DNA of 64,000 nt from Adiantum capillus-veneris (GCA_014529385.2 CM043957.1:86312881-86376880); one strand, 5' to 3'; positions 1-11,840 are shown, counted from the first letter of the stretch. Translations and numbers: made by a program. The notes: generated from the letters alone by a model not told the origin.

Positions 1-178
1 GCATGAAGGAGGTGCGAGGATTCTGCAGGATGAAGCTTCCATAGCCACGAGAAAGGCTACAGATAATGGCCTCTTGTCTGAGGACCAAGATTTCTGTCAA
101 TGGTGGCTCCGTCTTGTGTGAGCAATGTTGGTGGAGTTCTATCTGATTGTCTGCACCCGGATTTAGCTTCCATGGATC

Positions 179-342
<164 letters not shown>

Positions 343-517
343 TAGTCACCTGCGAAGATTGGACGACATGTAGCCTAGTAGCTAACAAGGACGACATGTT
401 TGAAGAGTAGAGGGAGCCAAACGGAATACAAAATGACGAACCTACCGTGATAGCGTTTAGATTACACTTGAGGATCTTTAAGGTCTCTTGGGATAGTTTC
501 CTACGACGTTAAAACTC

Positions 518-557
518 TCTTCTTCTTCTTCTTCTTCTTCTTCTTCTTCTTCTTCTT

Positions 558-644
<87 letters not shown>
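518..644. repeat. (TTC)n followed by (TC)n microsatellite
   Basis: A trinucleotide TTC run (about 518-560) passes into a pure TC run (about 562-644). This is a pyrimidine-only strand of more than 120 bases. The predicted Glu/Arg-rich frames are artefacts. Confidence 0.97.
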
Positions 645-650
<6 letters not shown>

Positions 651-662
651 GCCTTTGCCTCT

Positions 663-764
663 GCATTGAAATCAGGGCACCACGATGTAGGAATCATGAG
701 ACATTGAGACTCTCTCTCCCTCTCTGCATTGGAATCAGGGCACCAATATCTAGGAATCATGAGA
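663..764. repeat. two-copy short tandem duplication
   Basis: A unit of about 40 bases (GCATTGAAATCAGGGCACCA to AATCATGAGAC) occurs at about 663-702 and again at about 725-764 with a few substitutions. The two copies are separated by a CT-rich spacer. Confidence 0.8.
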
Positions 765-819
765 CTCCTTTCTTCTATTCAAATTCAATGCTGGTGTGAA
801 GACCTATGTTTGATTCTCT

Positions 820-2165
820 TTAACACTAGAATGGTAACAGGACACTTTTATGTCCTTGGACACTTTTGTGTCCTGTTAAGTGACCATTTTGCTTGAATTA
901 TTTGAAGAGTATGAAAATGAATTTCTAGGTGTTATATATCCACAAAGTTGCCTTATGAGCTGAAAAAAACTTGAAATTTTTTTTGGAGTATCGATCTCAC
1001 AATTAACCTTACTCTTGCACAACATTTTTGAACCTAAACTGTGTGAAAAAACGGGTCTTGTTTTTGGCTTTTTATTTTATTTTTGGCAACTATACCACTC
1101 TAAACTTCATGTTTGTGAGGTTTAGATGGCTAGTGATTAGGCCTTAAAAGTTCTCAACATGTTTTGATGCTTGTAGGGAGAGCTAAGTGCTAAAATTGAA
1201 AGTTATGACCAACTTACAAGAATTGCATAATCCTGTGTTTTGGCCAAAATTAGCACTTTTATGATTTTTTTGGTGGCTTTCTTGATATCCAAATTCAATT
1301 TTGATTGTGTAAGTGTAATGTATAACATAAAGCTAATCTTCCTTGAGTTTTGGGGGACCTAATATGCTATATAGCATAGTATATGATGATGGTTGAGTTT
1401 TTTGATTGCTGAAGAATACGATACATTTTAGAGTAGCAAGTATAACTTTCTCAATATTGATAGTTTCTTAGGCCAATTGTGTGTATTTTGTAGGTAGTAA
1501 CCATGTCTAATCATAGACTACAAACTTTGCTAAATATTGAATAGTTTCTATGGGTTTCTAGAGGTCATAATGCTAAACCCAGTTTTTTCATGTTTGCTGT
1601 ATTTAGCACTTTATCATTGTCCCCAAGGTTCCACTTAGTAAGAGATCCATTATCCTTTTGACATGCTCCATGGCTCCTTTGAATCCAAAGGGCCAAATGG
1701 AACTAACAAAACATGTATATAGTATCTGTATTGAGTGTGACTATAGAAACTTTGATGATAGGTCTGCAGAATGGCAAAAATGCAACTTTTTTGTACCTTT
1801 TTTTTTGTCCAAAAAAATTAGTGAGGTAAAAGCAACCATATGTTTTGATCACCAACCCATTGAAGTTAACGGGGCATTTTATCTCATGTCCTACAAAAAT
1901 CCCCACTCTTACTTATATGCAATCAACCGTAAGAAATTGTTGTTTTGGGCAAAATGCACTGGTCCATCAACTTTGGAGGCTTGTAGTGACCAAGGGATGA
2001 GAAAACTTACAAGTTGCTCATTTTTTCCATACGTAGTAGTTCTTGAACTATAAGCTCATGAAAGGATTTTTCAAAATGAGTGGATCTACTATGGTTTTGG
2101 ATTTTTTTTTTCAGAACCCTGAAAGGACACTTTTATGTCCTGTTAGGTTACCATTCTAGTGTTAA
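820..2165. mobile_element. piggyBac-like DNA element, apparently non-autonomous
   Basis: The element is bounded by TTAA at 820-823 and 2162-2165. Its inverted ends read CACTAGAATGGTAAC inward from 824 and, as the reverse complement, inward from 2161. Just inside both ends is a palindromic module built on AGGACA-6nt-TGTCCT, present twice on the left and once on the right. TTAA target duplications plus short inverted ends are the signature of the piggyBac superfamily. The interior is AT-rich. The only long frame (1658-2053, 131 codons, plus strand) did not resemble a piggyBac transposase when read by eye. A CACTA-type reading was considered because the ends begin CACTA, but the flanking triplets (TAA left, TTA right) are not a direct repeat. 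Confidence 0.72.
1658..2053 (+). CDS. hypothetical 131-codon ORF inside the TTAA element
   Basis: This frame is open for 131 codons in the right half of the TTAA-flanked element. It contains several Cys and aromatic residues but no motif I recognise. I cannot align it to the DDD catalytic core of piggyBac transposases. It may be a decayed 3' part of a transposase or simply a chance frame in AT-rich DNA. It is listed because it is the longest frame in the element. Confidence 0.2.
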   Translation: MTCSMAPLNPKGQMELTKHVYSICIECDYRNFDDRSAEWQKCNFFVPFFLSKKISEVKATICFDHQPIEVNGAFYLMSYKNPHSYLYAINRKKLLFWAKCTGPSTLEACSDQGMRKLTSCSFFPYVVVLEL

Positions 2166-3370
2166 TAAATATCTTTTAGCTTTTCCAACCAATCAAAATA
2201 ATTTATATTCTAACAGGTGCTAAAATCAAAAGGCCTATCCTTGAGAATAAGGCTATGGTCACGTGTAATGTCTCCAACCCGGCAATACCAAGATCGGGAT
2301 GGGATCCTTAACAGGTCTCTAGGCCTTATAAAAATTAGAGTCTCTAGACAAGAAAAATCCAAGGAATAAACCTTTGCTATTGACAATGGCTTGGGTCTAT
2401 AGCCTTAGAAGAAGACCTAGTCCTGTCTCGCAGCGGAAACGGGACAATGTATTCAAACGGCCTACAAAAAAAAAAAAAACTTATTCGAGCCCTATAACTT
2501 CATCATTCAGATTATGGTTTCCTTAGCCAACGCTTTTTTCCCCCTAACATATGTGAGGGCACAACTGTTGGTGGATTCCTCTCCAAGTGAAGAAGTTTTT
2601 AAAATGTTTTAGTGCGCAGGGATGGATAGTTACCTAACTAATCAGGTCCACCCTTCCTTGATTGACAACCTTAGTCAATCCCCACTTACCACCCCGCACT
2701 CACACATGATTCATTTAATTTCTAATTACTATCACGTTGTTTCAACATTTAAAATAATGGTTTCTTTTACGTTCCGTCACAGTAATTCCTTCAATCAATT
2801 ATTAAAGACAGCAATGAAAGCATTCTTTTAGAAAACAGACATCTTTAAACTTAAGACAGGGTACTGTCAATCAAAACATTGTCCATAATAACCATGACCA
2901 GTACTCTTCTTGTCTCAAGACCACCTAAGGGTAAAAAACGGCACCCATTCCTTATTCAATACCGGAGTGGATAAACCCCCACCCAAGGTTCCGGGTGCCC
3001 ATACACCAAACCAGTTGCCCATACAACCGGGCGGCTCCCCTAGAATAAAAAAACGGTATCCTAACTTATGTAGAAACATCAAGACATGACACGGAGTAGA
3101 AACTCAACGTTCATGGGGGTAACCGACTTATCCGTGGCTAGAAAGCCAATCATTATCATCAAAATATTCCAAGGAATCGGAGGTGTCTAGAGACAAACTG
3201 TCTTAAGGATGATCAAACATATCTTTCCTAATTCAACCAATTTTAACCCAAACAATTCTTTCCTACATTATAAACAAATGCACGTTGGAAGTTACCTTCC
3301 GTTTTCAGCCAGTTTATCCTTCTTACGTATGCAATGCTAACTTATAAAAGAACTTAAACTAATTAAAGAC

Positions 3371-3556
3371 TTAATTGAATAATGGGAAACCCACTTGAGA
3401 TTGATTGGCCATCTGTTGTTGCGTTGTGGCCTGAAGACTCTCCTCCGTAGGCCTACTACTAGGCCCGGCTTCGTCGTCATACGATGCTCTAGTTCGTTTT
3501 GGAGCTACGTCCTCATCATCAGATGTAGGATTTTCTCGGGTCCTTTTTGGTATCAT
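3371..3556 (-). CDS. short ORF resembling a Gypsy gag leader, inside the left LTR
   Basis: The 61-codon frame begins with a basic KRTR-type stretch, continues with acidic DDED and a PSSRPTEE segment, and ends in a Gln-rich run. This composition is reminiscent of the N-terminal leader of plant Gypsy gag proteins. Its last dozen codons lie in sequence shared with the right LTR, while most of it lies in the left-specific insert. It could be captured internal sequence or a chance frame. No homology was tested. Confidence 0.25.
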   Translation of the reverse strand: MIPKRTRENPTSDDEDVAPKRTRASYDDEAGPSSRPTEESLQATTQQQMANQSQVGFPLFN

Positions 3557-4079
3557 AACTTCTTATCCTTATAAAAAGGACGTCTAATTATTAGGTAAAT
3601 AGTTCAAAATCTAAACTTAACCTTTGTATTCGCCATCCAAGGTTAAATTTATAGTCTTAATTGGTAAATTCTTGACCTAGTAATTTCTTATTTGTCTATA
3701 TAGGTATGATAACTTTTTCCACCGCTTACCTAAGGGTTTTCTAAGCTCTCCTAATTTTATTATAATTTTCTATATCTTTTTGTCTAATTTTCCCATTGAC
3801 TTTTAAGCTAATAATCTACTTATTTTGGGCTTAATATTTATTGTAATTAATTTCTCTTAGAGATTTCATTTCCTCAACTTGATATCATAGGTTTACACTT
3901 ACTATAATTTTTCTAAAAACTTTTGACCACAAAGTCAATTAATCATTCGCTAAAAATAGGACTTTTGGTCAATTATAATTTTCTAACCTCACCAATTAAC
4001 TAAGGTATAATTACCACAAGTAGATAAGGATATTTTTTACCTCTGGTAATTATCTTATTATTTTCTAACTTAATTATAT

Positions 4080-6110
4080 AATTTTCATCTTCAATTTTCA
4101 GCTAGAATTAGGATAATTTGACTTAGATAAATATCTATACTACTTTTTTATCCTTGGAATAATTATCACAGCCTCTTTACCCTATAATATAGCTCTAATA
4201 AATAGAATGTAATCATATAGCATGATTTACTAATTTCCCTCTTTAGTTTTTAGCTAAAAATAGTATAATTTGATTTAGATAAATATCTATACTACTTTTC
4301 TAACCTTGGCATAATTATCACGGACTCTTTACCCTATAATATAGCTCTGAAAAATAGCATGTAATTATAGCACATGATTTACTAATTTCCCTCTTTAGTT
4401 TTTAGCTAGAAATAGTGTAATTTGACTTAGATAAATATCTATACTACTTTTCCAACCTTGGCATAATTATCACGGCATCTTTATCGTATAATATAGCTCT
4501 GCTAAATAGCATATAATCATATAGCATGATTTACTAATTTCCCTCTTTATTTTTTAGCTAAAAATAGTGTAATTTGACTTAGATAAATATTTATACTACC
4601 TTTCTAACCTTGGCATAATTAACATGGAATCTTTACCCTATAATATAGCTCTAACAAATAGCATGTAATTATAGAACATGATTTACTAATTTCCCTCTTT
4701 AGTTTTTAGCTAGAAATAGTGTAATTTGACTTAAATAAATATCTATACTAGTTTTCCAACCTTAGTATAATTATCACGGCATCTTTATCCTATAGTATAG
4801 CTCTGCTAAATAGCATGATTTACTAATTTCCCTCTTTAGTTTACCCCTAAAACTGGCGTAATTCTACTAAGATAATTAGTTAAACTAATTATCTTAGACT
4901 GGCATAATTACCATGTATTTTAAAACATCTAATTAACTTCTAATAAATAACTCAATTCAATTTGAACCTATTTGATAATTTCCCTTATTTAAATTGTCCA
5001 AAAAACATAGTATTTATGCTAAAGTAATTAGCTAGATTAATTATCTTAGCTTCTCCTAATTACAAGGGCTATTAAACACCTAATTAACCACTGATAAATA
5101 TATCACAGAAATTGAAATCAATTTACTAATTTCCCCTATTTAAATTGCTCAAAAAATAAGGTATTTCTGCTACAGTAATTAGTTAGATTAATTTTCTGAG
5201 CTTCTCCTAATTACCACGCATTCTTAAACACCTAATTAACCACTGACAAATATATCACATCATTTGAAATCCATTTACTAATTTTCCCTATTTAAATTTT
5301 TCAAAAAACAGAGTAATTCTGCCTAATTAATTAGCTAGATTAACTATATGAGCTTATCTTAATTATCATGGGTTCCTTAACACCTAATTAACCACTGATA
5401 AATATATCACAGCAATTGAATTCAATTCACTAATTTCTCCTATTTAAATTTCTCAAAAAACATAGTAATTATGTCTAATTAATTAGCTAGATTAATTATC
5501 GAAGATTCTCTTAATTATCACGAGTTTTTTAACGCCTAATTAACCACTGATAAATATATCATAGCAATTGAAATCCATTTACTAATTTCCACTATTTAAA
5601 TTGCTCAAAAAACAGGGTATTTCTGCTAAAGTAATTAGCTAGATTAATTTTCTGAGCTTATCCTAGTTATCACGGGTTCTTAAACACCTAATTAACCACT
5701 GATAAATATATCACAACATTTGAAATCCATTTACTAATTTCTCCTATTTAAATTACTCAAAAAATAGGGTAGTTCAGCTAAAGTAATTAGCTAGATTAAT
5801 TTTCTGAGCTTCTCCTAATTATCACGGGTTTTTGAACACTTAATTCACCATTGGTAAATATATCACAACATTTAAAATCCATTTACCAAGTTTCCCTATT
5901 TAAATTTCTTAAAAAACAGGATATTTCTGCTAAAATAATTATCTAGATTAACTTTCTGAGCTTCTCCTAATTATCAAGGGTTCTTTAACGCCTAATTAAC
6001 CACTGATCAATATATCACCAAATTAAAAATCAATTTATTAATTTTCCCTATTTAATTTGCTCAAAAAAAAGAGTAATTCTGCCTAATTAATTAGGAAAAT
6101 TACTCAGAAA
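4080..6110. repeat. AT-rich tandem array, ~150-bp period, two subfamilies
   Basis: Subfamily A (about 4080-4850) has five to six copies anchored by TACTAATTTCCCTCTTTAG at about 4230, 4380, 4531, 4685 and 4828. Subfamily B (about 4850-6110) has about eight copies, each containing ACCTAATTAACCACTGATAA and CTAGATTAATT, again every ~150 bases. Both subfamilies share the CTAATTTCC core. Copies are diverged from each other, so the array is not new. No gene is visible. Confidence 0.88.
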
Positions 6111-7890
6111 ATTATAGGAAAAATTTCCTAGCTCAATGACTATCTAATGCAACTCTGATAATTACCTCAACTTAATCTAAGCTTAATTAATATTTTTACC
6201 ATTAACTCATGGTTAATTTAGCTAATTTTGAGCCCTAATATGATAGGATAATTAATTAGCTTAATATTACTAAGCTTAATTACAATAATCAGCAGAGATT
6301 GATTAATTAAGAGAGGTTTTATGAGCATACGTAGGTCTAATCTTTGATTTATTAGCAAAATAGCTTAATCTAACCTTGCTAATTAAGAAGGATTAAACTA
6401 ATTATCGTTTAGATTAATCAATTAAAGATTAATCTCTAATGATTTCTGCGTAGTGTACTCTCTAGATGAGAGAGAGGCTCCGAGTCTGTCAAATTATGAA
6501 GCAAAGGGTCCTATTTATAGTTTTTTGGCACTCACAAGCTCTCACAAGTTGTAAAAGGCAGTTGCTTGAAGTTCAAGCAGCCCCCAGCAAGTCAAAAAAA
6601 TGCCCCCTGCTACTAAATGAGTACCTGGCAGGTCAGTGATGACCCTCCCATTACCTGCCAGCTTTTAAAATATCAATTCTGCTATATTTTGACCTATTTT
6701 TGCTTAATTGGTAAATATCTTGTAAATATCTAGGAGGACTTTAATAAAGTCTATGCTTAAATGATTACTGCAACCCTTCAATTTTACCTATTTTACTCAA
6801 TTCACAGTGTAAACTTCCAGGGGTCATAACTATGCCAGTTTTTATCGGAATTCAATTTTGAAAATTTCTAGCCCGGGGTTTGTTGTGCTTAAGATTCTAA
6901 AAAACCAATATTTGCCATGGTCGGATAATTCTACATTGCTTTTTCAATAATCATATCAGTTTGATTAAGCTTTATACAACCATTAAGGTTTCAAAAACTG
7001 GAAACCTTACAATCACCCCAACTTAAGAATTTGAGATGTCCTCATCTCAACCGAAATTGGGAAAATCTTTGAGAAGAGAAATTCATCCTCCCAAGTGGCA
7101 TCTTCGAAGGGATAACCTTTCCACTTTACCAATGTTATTGATTACTCTAAGAGTTCTTTCCAGTTTCTGGTTGGAGTTACTTGCTAGCCAATTTTTCCTC
7201 AAGAAACTCTTAGTGTTGAGCCCATCTTAAAAACCTTTACAAACCATTTGTATCATCTCAAAAACCAGGTTAATTCAATTCCATAAAGATCCATATCTCC
7301 ACCTTGTCAACATGAACGCGCTCGGTCTAACTGACCATTCAGAGCAATCAGGGTTCGACAAGTATCATATATTTTAGCTTTGCTAATCTGAACCCGCTCG
7401 GCGTGTTCTTGCCATTCTGAGCAATCTGTGTTCGGCACAAGCTCCCACCATTGCACCAGAGGTACCCCCTCTGTGCTCTAACCTGGTTGACCAACAATAT
7501 GTAAAGGGTTTTAAGAAGTATCATACCAAGAGTTCTTTTCGTCTTCCTATTAGTCTCGTTACCTTAATACTTTCATATCTAGGTCATTTTCCAAGGAAGG
7601 TTATCGTGTGCACAAGAATGTGAGTTGGTTATTTGATATCTACCTCATTTCTAAGATTCGAATTTTTCCTTCCTAACAAGAACCTCTTTATCATTTGCTA
7701 GATCTACCCTTAATTTCTTGATTGAATACTAACTTAACTTTAGATTCATTAAGTAATTTAGAGAAGAAAATCATGTATACCATTACAATATATAAGTAAC
7801 TCAAGTTTTTACATTATTGATTTATAGTGGTTTACAAAGCTCTAAGATTGCTAACTATGGCCAAGCTAGTGGCTCTTTTATCTTTCTTAT

Positions 7891-8289
7891 TTATAAGGTT
7901 GGTTCTCCTATGATTGCATAAGATCTCGCTCCTCTTGCTCTTCCTCTACCTCGTCCTCCATTTCTACCTCCTCTTACATTATCTCCTTGATTTTGAGGAA
8001 TGGCTCTAGCAGTAGTTCGAGGGTTTTTCTCTTTAGGACAGTTATTATAGTATCCCATTTGATTGCATCCATAGCACCTAACGTTTGGGACAGTCTGCTC
8101 CAGGTTTACTACTGCAGCTAGTTCACGTTGTTGGTATCCTTGGTTGAAAGTTCCCCTCGCTCTTCCCCTAAAGTTATTAAATCCATTATAGTTCCTTATG
8201 GAGTTGGTTCCTTCGGCTGCAAGAGGCTTAGCCCTGAGAAGGCATGCTGTATTGATGTATGCCTCATGGCTTGATCCATACCTCTGCAT
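7891..8289 (-). CDS. gag-like RNA-binding ORF with degenerate zinc knuckle
   Basis: This 132-codon minus-strand frame lies between the LTRs of the gag-only retrotransposon. It carries CYGCNQMGYYNNCP, which resembles a retroviral CCHC knuckle but has Tyr in place of His and one residue fewer before the last Cys. A Gly/Arg-rich tail (GRGRGRAR) follows, typical of nucleic-acid-binding gag C-termini. The preceding codons (upstream on the minus strand, to about 8330) stay gag-like. No pol follows. The knuckle defect suggests that the protein is decayed or binds zinc poorly. Confidence 0.55.
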   Translation of the reverse strand: MQRYGSSHEAYINTACLLRAKPLAAEGTNSIRNYNGFNNFRGRARGTFNQGYQQRELAAVVNLEQTVPNVRCYGCNQMGYYNNCPKEKNPRTTARAIPQNQGDNVRGGRNGGRGRGRARGARSYAIIGEPTL

Positions 8290-8582
8290 CTCATTCCATG
8301 TTGACCCCTTTACCTTTGAAGTTGGGGGGTTGCGCTTGTTTGAGAAGAAACAAGCACGGTATAAAGAACAGAAGCAGGTATCTACATGGTTTCATAAGAT
8401 CGATGGGCTGACAATTTAAAGACTTATGACACGGCTAGGATTTAACTTCAGAATAGACACAAGATCAAGATATTCAATTCAAAAGACTTGGTTCTTTATT
8501 TATAAGGTGAATATTTACAAGGATAGCCTTATAAAAGAGCCTTAGGTATCTCATCCTAACTTGTTGTAAATTTTTGTGGCCT

Positions 8583-9053
8583 TTAAAGGATCTGCATAGC
8601 TGGCTGATTTGGAATATGGTGATACAAACGATGGGTGTTTGTAGATAGATTTCTACAATCTTCTAACTGATTGGTATAATAGTTCTTATACACATTGGAA
8701 ATCGGAAAATAAATTATAAGATCCAAATTCTTAGGGGTATTCTGAGAAAAAGTTCTGATTCTTCGATATGGAATTATCTCCACCACTTTATCCCGTACCG
8801 ATTCGTTCAGGGGTTTTCCCCTGCCTCTTGGGTAGGTGGGAACAATGATACTCGCATTTTTACCTAAGAAGTAGTACAACTGAACCACTCTCAATTCCTC
8901 AGCCCAACGTAGTTTCTTTAAATCCGTGGTAAGACATCCCAGCTTCCAAGTACTGATGTAATAAGTCCCACCTTCATTGCTCCATTCAAGCTCCCAGCCT
9001 TTATCTATCCGAGTCGAATGAGGAGTGTGAGCCTTCATCAGTAGCTCCATCAC
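8583..9053 (-). CDS. unrecognised ORF in the gag-only element
   Basis: A 156-codon minus-strand frame starts about 290 bases downstream of the primer-binding site, where a gag N-terminus would be expected. It is rich in aromatic and charged residues. I recognise no domain. Position and orientation suggest a diverged gag segment upstream of the zinc-knuckle frame, but a chance frame is possible. Confidence 0.3.
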   Translation of the reverse strand: MMELLMKAHTPHSTRIDKGWELEWSNEGGTYYISTWKLGCLTTDLKKLRWAEELRVVQLYYFLGKNASIIVPTYPRGRGKPLNESVRDKVVEIIPYRRIRTFSQNTPKNLDLIIYFPISNVYKNYYTNQLEDCRNLSTNTHRLYHHIPNQPAMQIL

Positions 9054-9078
9054 GCTCCGTCGAAAAAAATAGTTTCGA

Positions 9079-9227
9079 GAACGACAAGCACTCTCATAAA
9101 TAAGTCAAAGACTTGGAATTTGCGATATTCAATCACCGGATCTTCCTGAATAAGAACGACAAGCACTCTCATAAATAAGTCAAAGACTTGGAATTTGCGA
9201 TATTCAATCACCGGATCTTCCTGAATT
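9079..9227. repeat. two-copy ~74-bp tandem duplication
   Basis: A unit starting GAACGACAAGCACTCTCATA and ending GGATCTTCCTGAA is repeated back to back, apparently without change. It sits in the leader between the primer-binding site and the gag-like frames of the LTR element, and it duplicates 25 codons in the minus-strand frame. Confidence 0.9.
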
Positions 9228-9341
9228 ATCAACGAATAATCCTTTGGTTAGCTAACCAAATTTATTAATTTTTTTTATATTTATTTATTTAATTTTACAT
9301 TTTTAGACATTACAATTTATTTATTTTTTCAAACTAACCTA

Positions 9342-9354
9342 GGCTCTGATACCA
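9342..9354 (-). promoter_or_regulatory. primer-binding site (initiator tRNA-Met)
   Basis: The minus strand reads TGGTATCAGAGCC two bases inside the right LTR. This is complementary to the 3' end of plant initiator tRNA-Met, the usual primer of plant Copia and many Gypsy elements. It sets the element's orientation. Confidence 0.92.
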
Positions 9355-9356
9355 CT

Positions 9357-11840
9357 TGTAATGTCCCCAACCCGGCAATACCAAGATCGGGATGGGATCC
9401 TTAACAGGTCTCTAGGCCTTATAAAAATCAGAGTCTCTAGACAAGAAAAATCCAAGGAATAAACCTTTGCCATTGACAATGGCTTGGGTCTATAGCCTTA
9501 GAAGAAGACCTAGTCCTGTCTCGCAGCGGAAACGGGACAATGTATTCAAACGGCCTACAAAAAAAAAAAATTCTTATTCCAGCCCTATAACTTCATCATT
9601 CAGATTATGGTTTCCTTAGCCAACGCTTTTTCCCCCCTAACATATGTGAGGGCACAGCTGTTGGTGGATTCCTCTCCAAGTGAAGAAGTTTTTAAAACAT
9701 TTTAGTGCGCAGGGATGGATAGTTACCTGACTAATCAGGTCCACCCTTCCTTGATTGACAACCTTAGTCAATCCCCACTTACCACCCCGCACTCACACAT
9801 GATTCATTTAATTTCTAATTACTATCACGTTGTTTCAACATTTAAAATAATGGTTTCTTTTACGTTCCGTCACAGTAATTCCTTCAATCAATTATTAAAG
9901 GCAGCATTGAAATCATTCTTTTAGAAAACAGACATCTTTAAACTTAAGACAGGGTACTGTCAATTAAAACATTGTCCATAATAACCATGACCAATACTCT
10001 TCTTGTCTCAAGACCACCTAAGGGTGAAAAACGGCACCCATTCCTTATTCAAATCCGGAGTGGATAAACCCCCACCCAAGGTTCCGGGTGCCCATACACC
10101 AAACCAGTTGCCCATACAACCTAGGATTAAAAAACGGTATCCTAACTTATGTAGAAACATCAAAACATGACACGGAGTAGAAACTCAACGTTCATGGGGA
10201 TAACCGACTTATCCGTGGCTAGAAATCCAATCATTATCATCAAAATATTCCAAGGAATCGGAGATGTCTTGAGACAAGCTGTCTTAAAGATGATCAAACA
10301 TATCTTTCCTAATTCAACCAGTTTTAATCCAAACAATTCTTTCCTACATTATAAACAAATGCACGTTGGAAATTACCTTCCGTTTTCAGCCAGTTTATCC
10401 TTCTTACGTATGCAATGCTAACTTATAAAAGAACTTAAACTAATTAAAGACTTAATTGAATAATGGGAAACCCACTTGGGATTGATTGGTCATCTGTTGT
10501 TACGCTGGTGCCTGAAGACTCTCATTGTGTTTAGTGGTAGTCTTTTCATCTTTGGTTCCTTTCGCAATCTAGTTTTTGTTGAATAACCGTTACCATCACA
10601 GCAAGCTCCTTCAGGAAGGGATGTAGGTCGCAAAAATTCCACACCCAATCCTCAGTCAGTCCTTCCTTGTCTTGTCCATTTCATTGGGATAGCGACCTAA
10701 TGTTTGCATAAGCGAGATGTATGAGTTCCATGCCTTGATGATGTCGGCATGATGACGAGTCTAGCCCCCAAGTTCAGTCCCTAGCCCCTAAGCCGTTGTA
10801 CGATCACTCCCCTCGGATGAGGCGTTGGAGTTGATCCCTTCCTGTCGAGTCCATTCTTAGCCCAAATTGTAAAAAAGATGTCCATCTTTTTTCTCCCTAA
10901 GGGGGGAGGTGTGGTGTGTGGTCGTGTAGGTAGAGTCCGGCCACCTAGTGTGGTCGGACATGTTATGGTTATAACCAACTCTCTAGCATAATATAAGGAG
11001 GTGCACTCTCAAGGTAGAGGCAGACTCAGTTTGAGCCTAATCCCGTGTACACTACAATATGATAGGATAATTAATTAGCTTAATATTACTAAGCTTAATT
11101 ACAATAATCCGCAGAGATTAATTAATTAAGAGAGGTTTTATGAGCATACATAGGTCTAATCTTTGATTTATTAGCAAAATAGCTTAATCTAACCTTGCTA
11201 ATTAAGAAGGATTAGACTAATTACCGTTTAGGTTAATCATTTAGAGATTAATCTCTAATGATTTTTGCGTAGTGTACTCTCTAGATGAGAGAGAGAGTAT
11301 CAAGGCTCCGAGTCTGTCAAATTATGAAGCAAGGGGTCCTATTTATAGTTTTTTGGCACTCACAAGCTCTCACAGGCTGTATAAGGAAGTTGCTTGAAGT
11401 TCAAGCAGCCCCCAGCAAGTCAAATAAATGCCCCCTGCTACTAAATGAGTCCCTGGCAGGTCAGTGATGACCCTCCCATTACCTGCCAGCTTTTAAAATA
11501 TCAATTCTGTTATATTTTGACCTATTTTTGCTTAATTGGTAAATATCTTGTAAATATCTAGGAGGACTTTAATAAAGTCTATGCTTAAATGATTACTGCA
11601 ACCCTTCAATTTTACCTATTTTACTCAATTCACAGTGTAAACTTCCAAGGGTCATAACTATGCCAGTTTTTATCGAAATTCAATTCTGAAAATTTCTAGC
11701 CCGGGGTTTGCTGTGCTTAAGATTCCAAAAATACCAATATTTGCCATGGTCAGATAATTCTACATTGCTTTTTCAATAATCATATCAGTTTGATTAAGCT
11801 TTATACAACCTTTAAGGTTTCAGAAACTGGAAACCTTACA
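9357..11840 (-). repeat. right (5') LTR, 2.48 kb
   Basis: It pairs with the left LTR at both ends. Its middle (about 10520-11055) is a 0.5-kb segment unrelated to the left LTR's 2.8-kb array. That segment begins TGTGTTTAGTGG and ends CACTACA, so it could be a foreign insertion accompanied by deletion of the array. Confidence 0.88.

Larger units (their letters stand above)
2264..7011 (-). repeat. left (3') LTR, expanded to 4.75 kb
   Basis: Both ends match the right LTR closely: 2264 to about 3410 matches 9357 to about 10520, and about 6236-7011 matches about 11055-11840. The middle (about 3410-6236) has no counterpart there. It contains a short acidic and basic frame (3371-3556, minus) and long ~150-bp tandem arrays. 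Apart from that frame it appears non-coding and is strongly AT-rich. Confidence 0.88.
2264..11840 (-). mobile_element. gag-only LTR retrotransposon with very unequal LTRs
   Basis: The element is bounded by the 5-bp duplication TCACG (2259-2263 and 11841-11845). LTRs lie at 2264-7011 and 9357-11840 and have TGTAA/TTACA ends. A primer-binding site matching initiator tRNA-Met lies on the minus strand at 9342-9354, next to the right LTR. A purine-rich tract lies beside the left LTR at about 7012-7025. Both fix the orientation as minus. The 2.3-kb interior (7012-9356) has a gag-like zinc-knuckle frame but no protease, integrase or reverse transcriptase. It therefore belongs to the non-autonomous LARD/TR-GAG type and would need enzymes supplied by another element. 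Confidence 0.9.

Noticed and set aside
820-2165. CACTA (EnSpm) transposon because the ends start CACTAG
   Set aside because: CACTA elements make 3-bp direct duplications. Here the outer triplets are TAA and TTA, while a TTAA tetramer is perfect on both sides.
2264-11840. Plus-strand orientation of the first LTR element
   Set aside because: The tRNA-Met primer site is on the minus strand beside the right LTR, and the gag-like zinc-knuckle frame is also on the minus strand.
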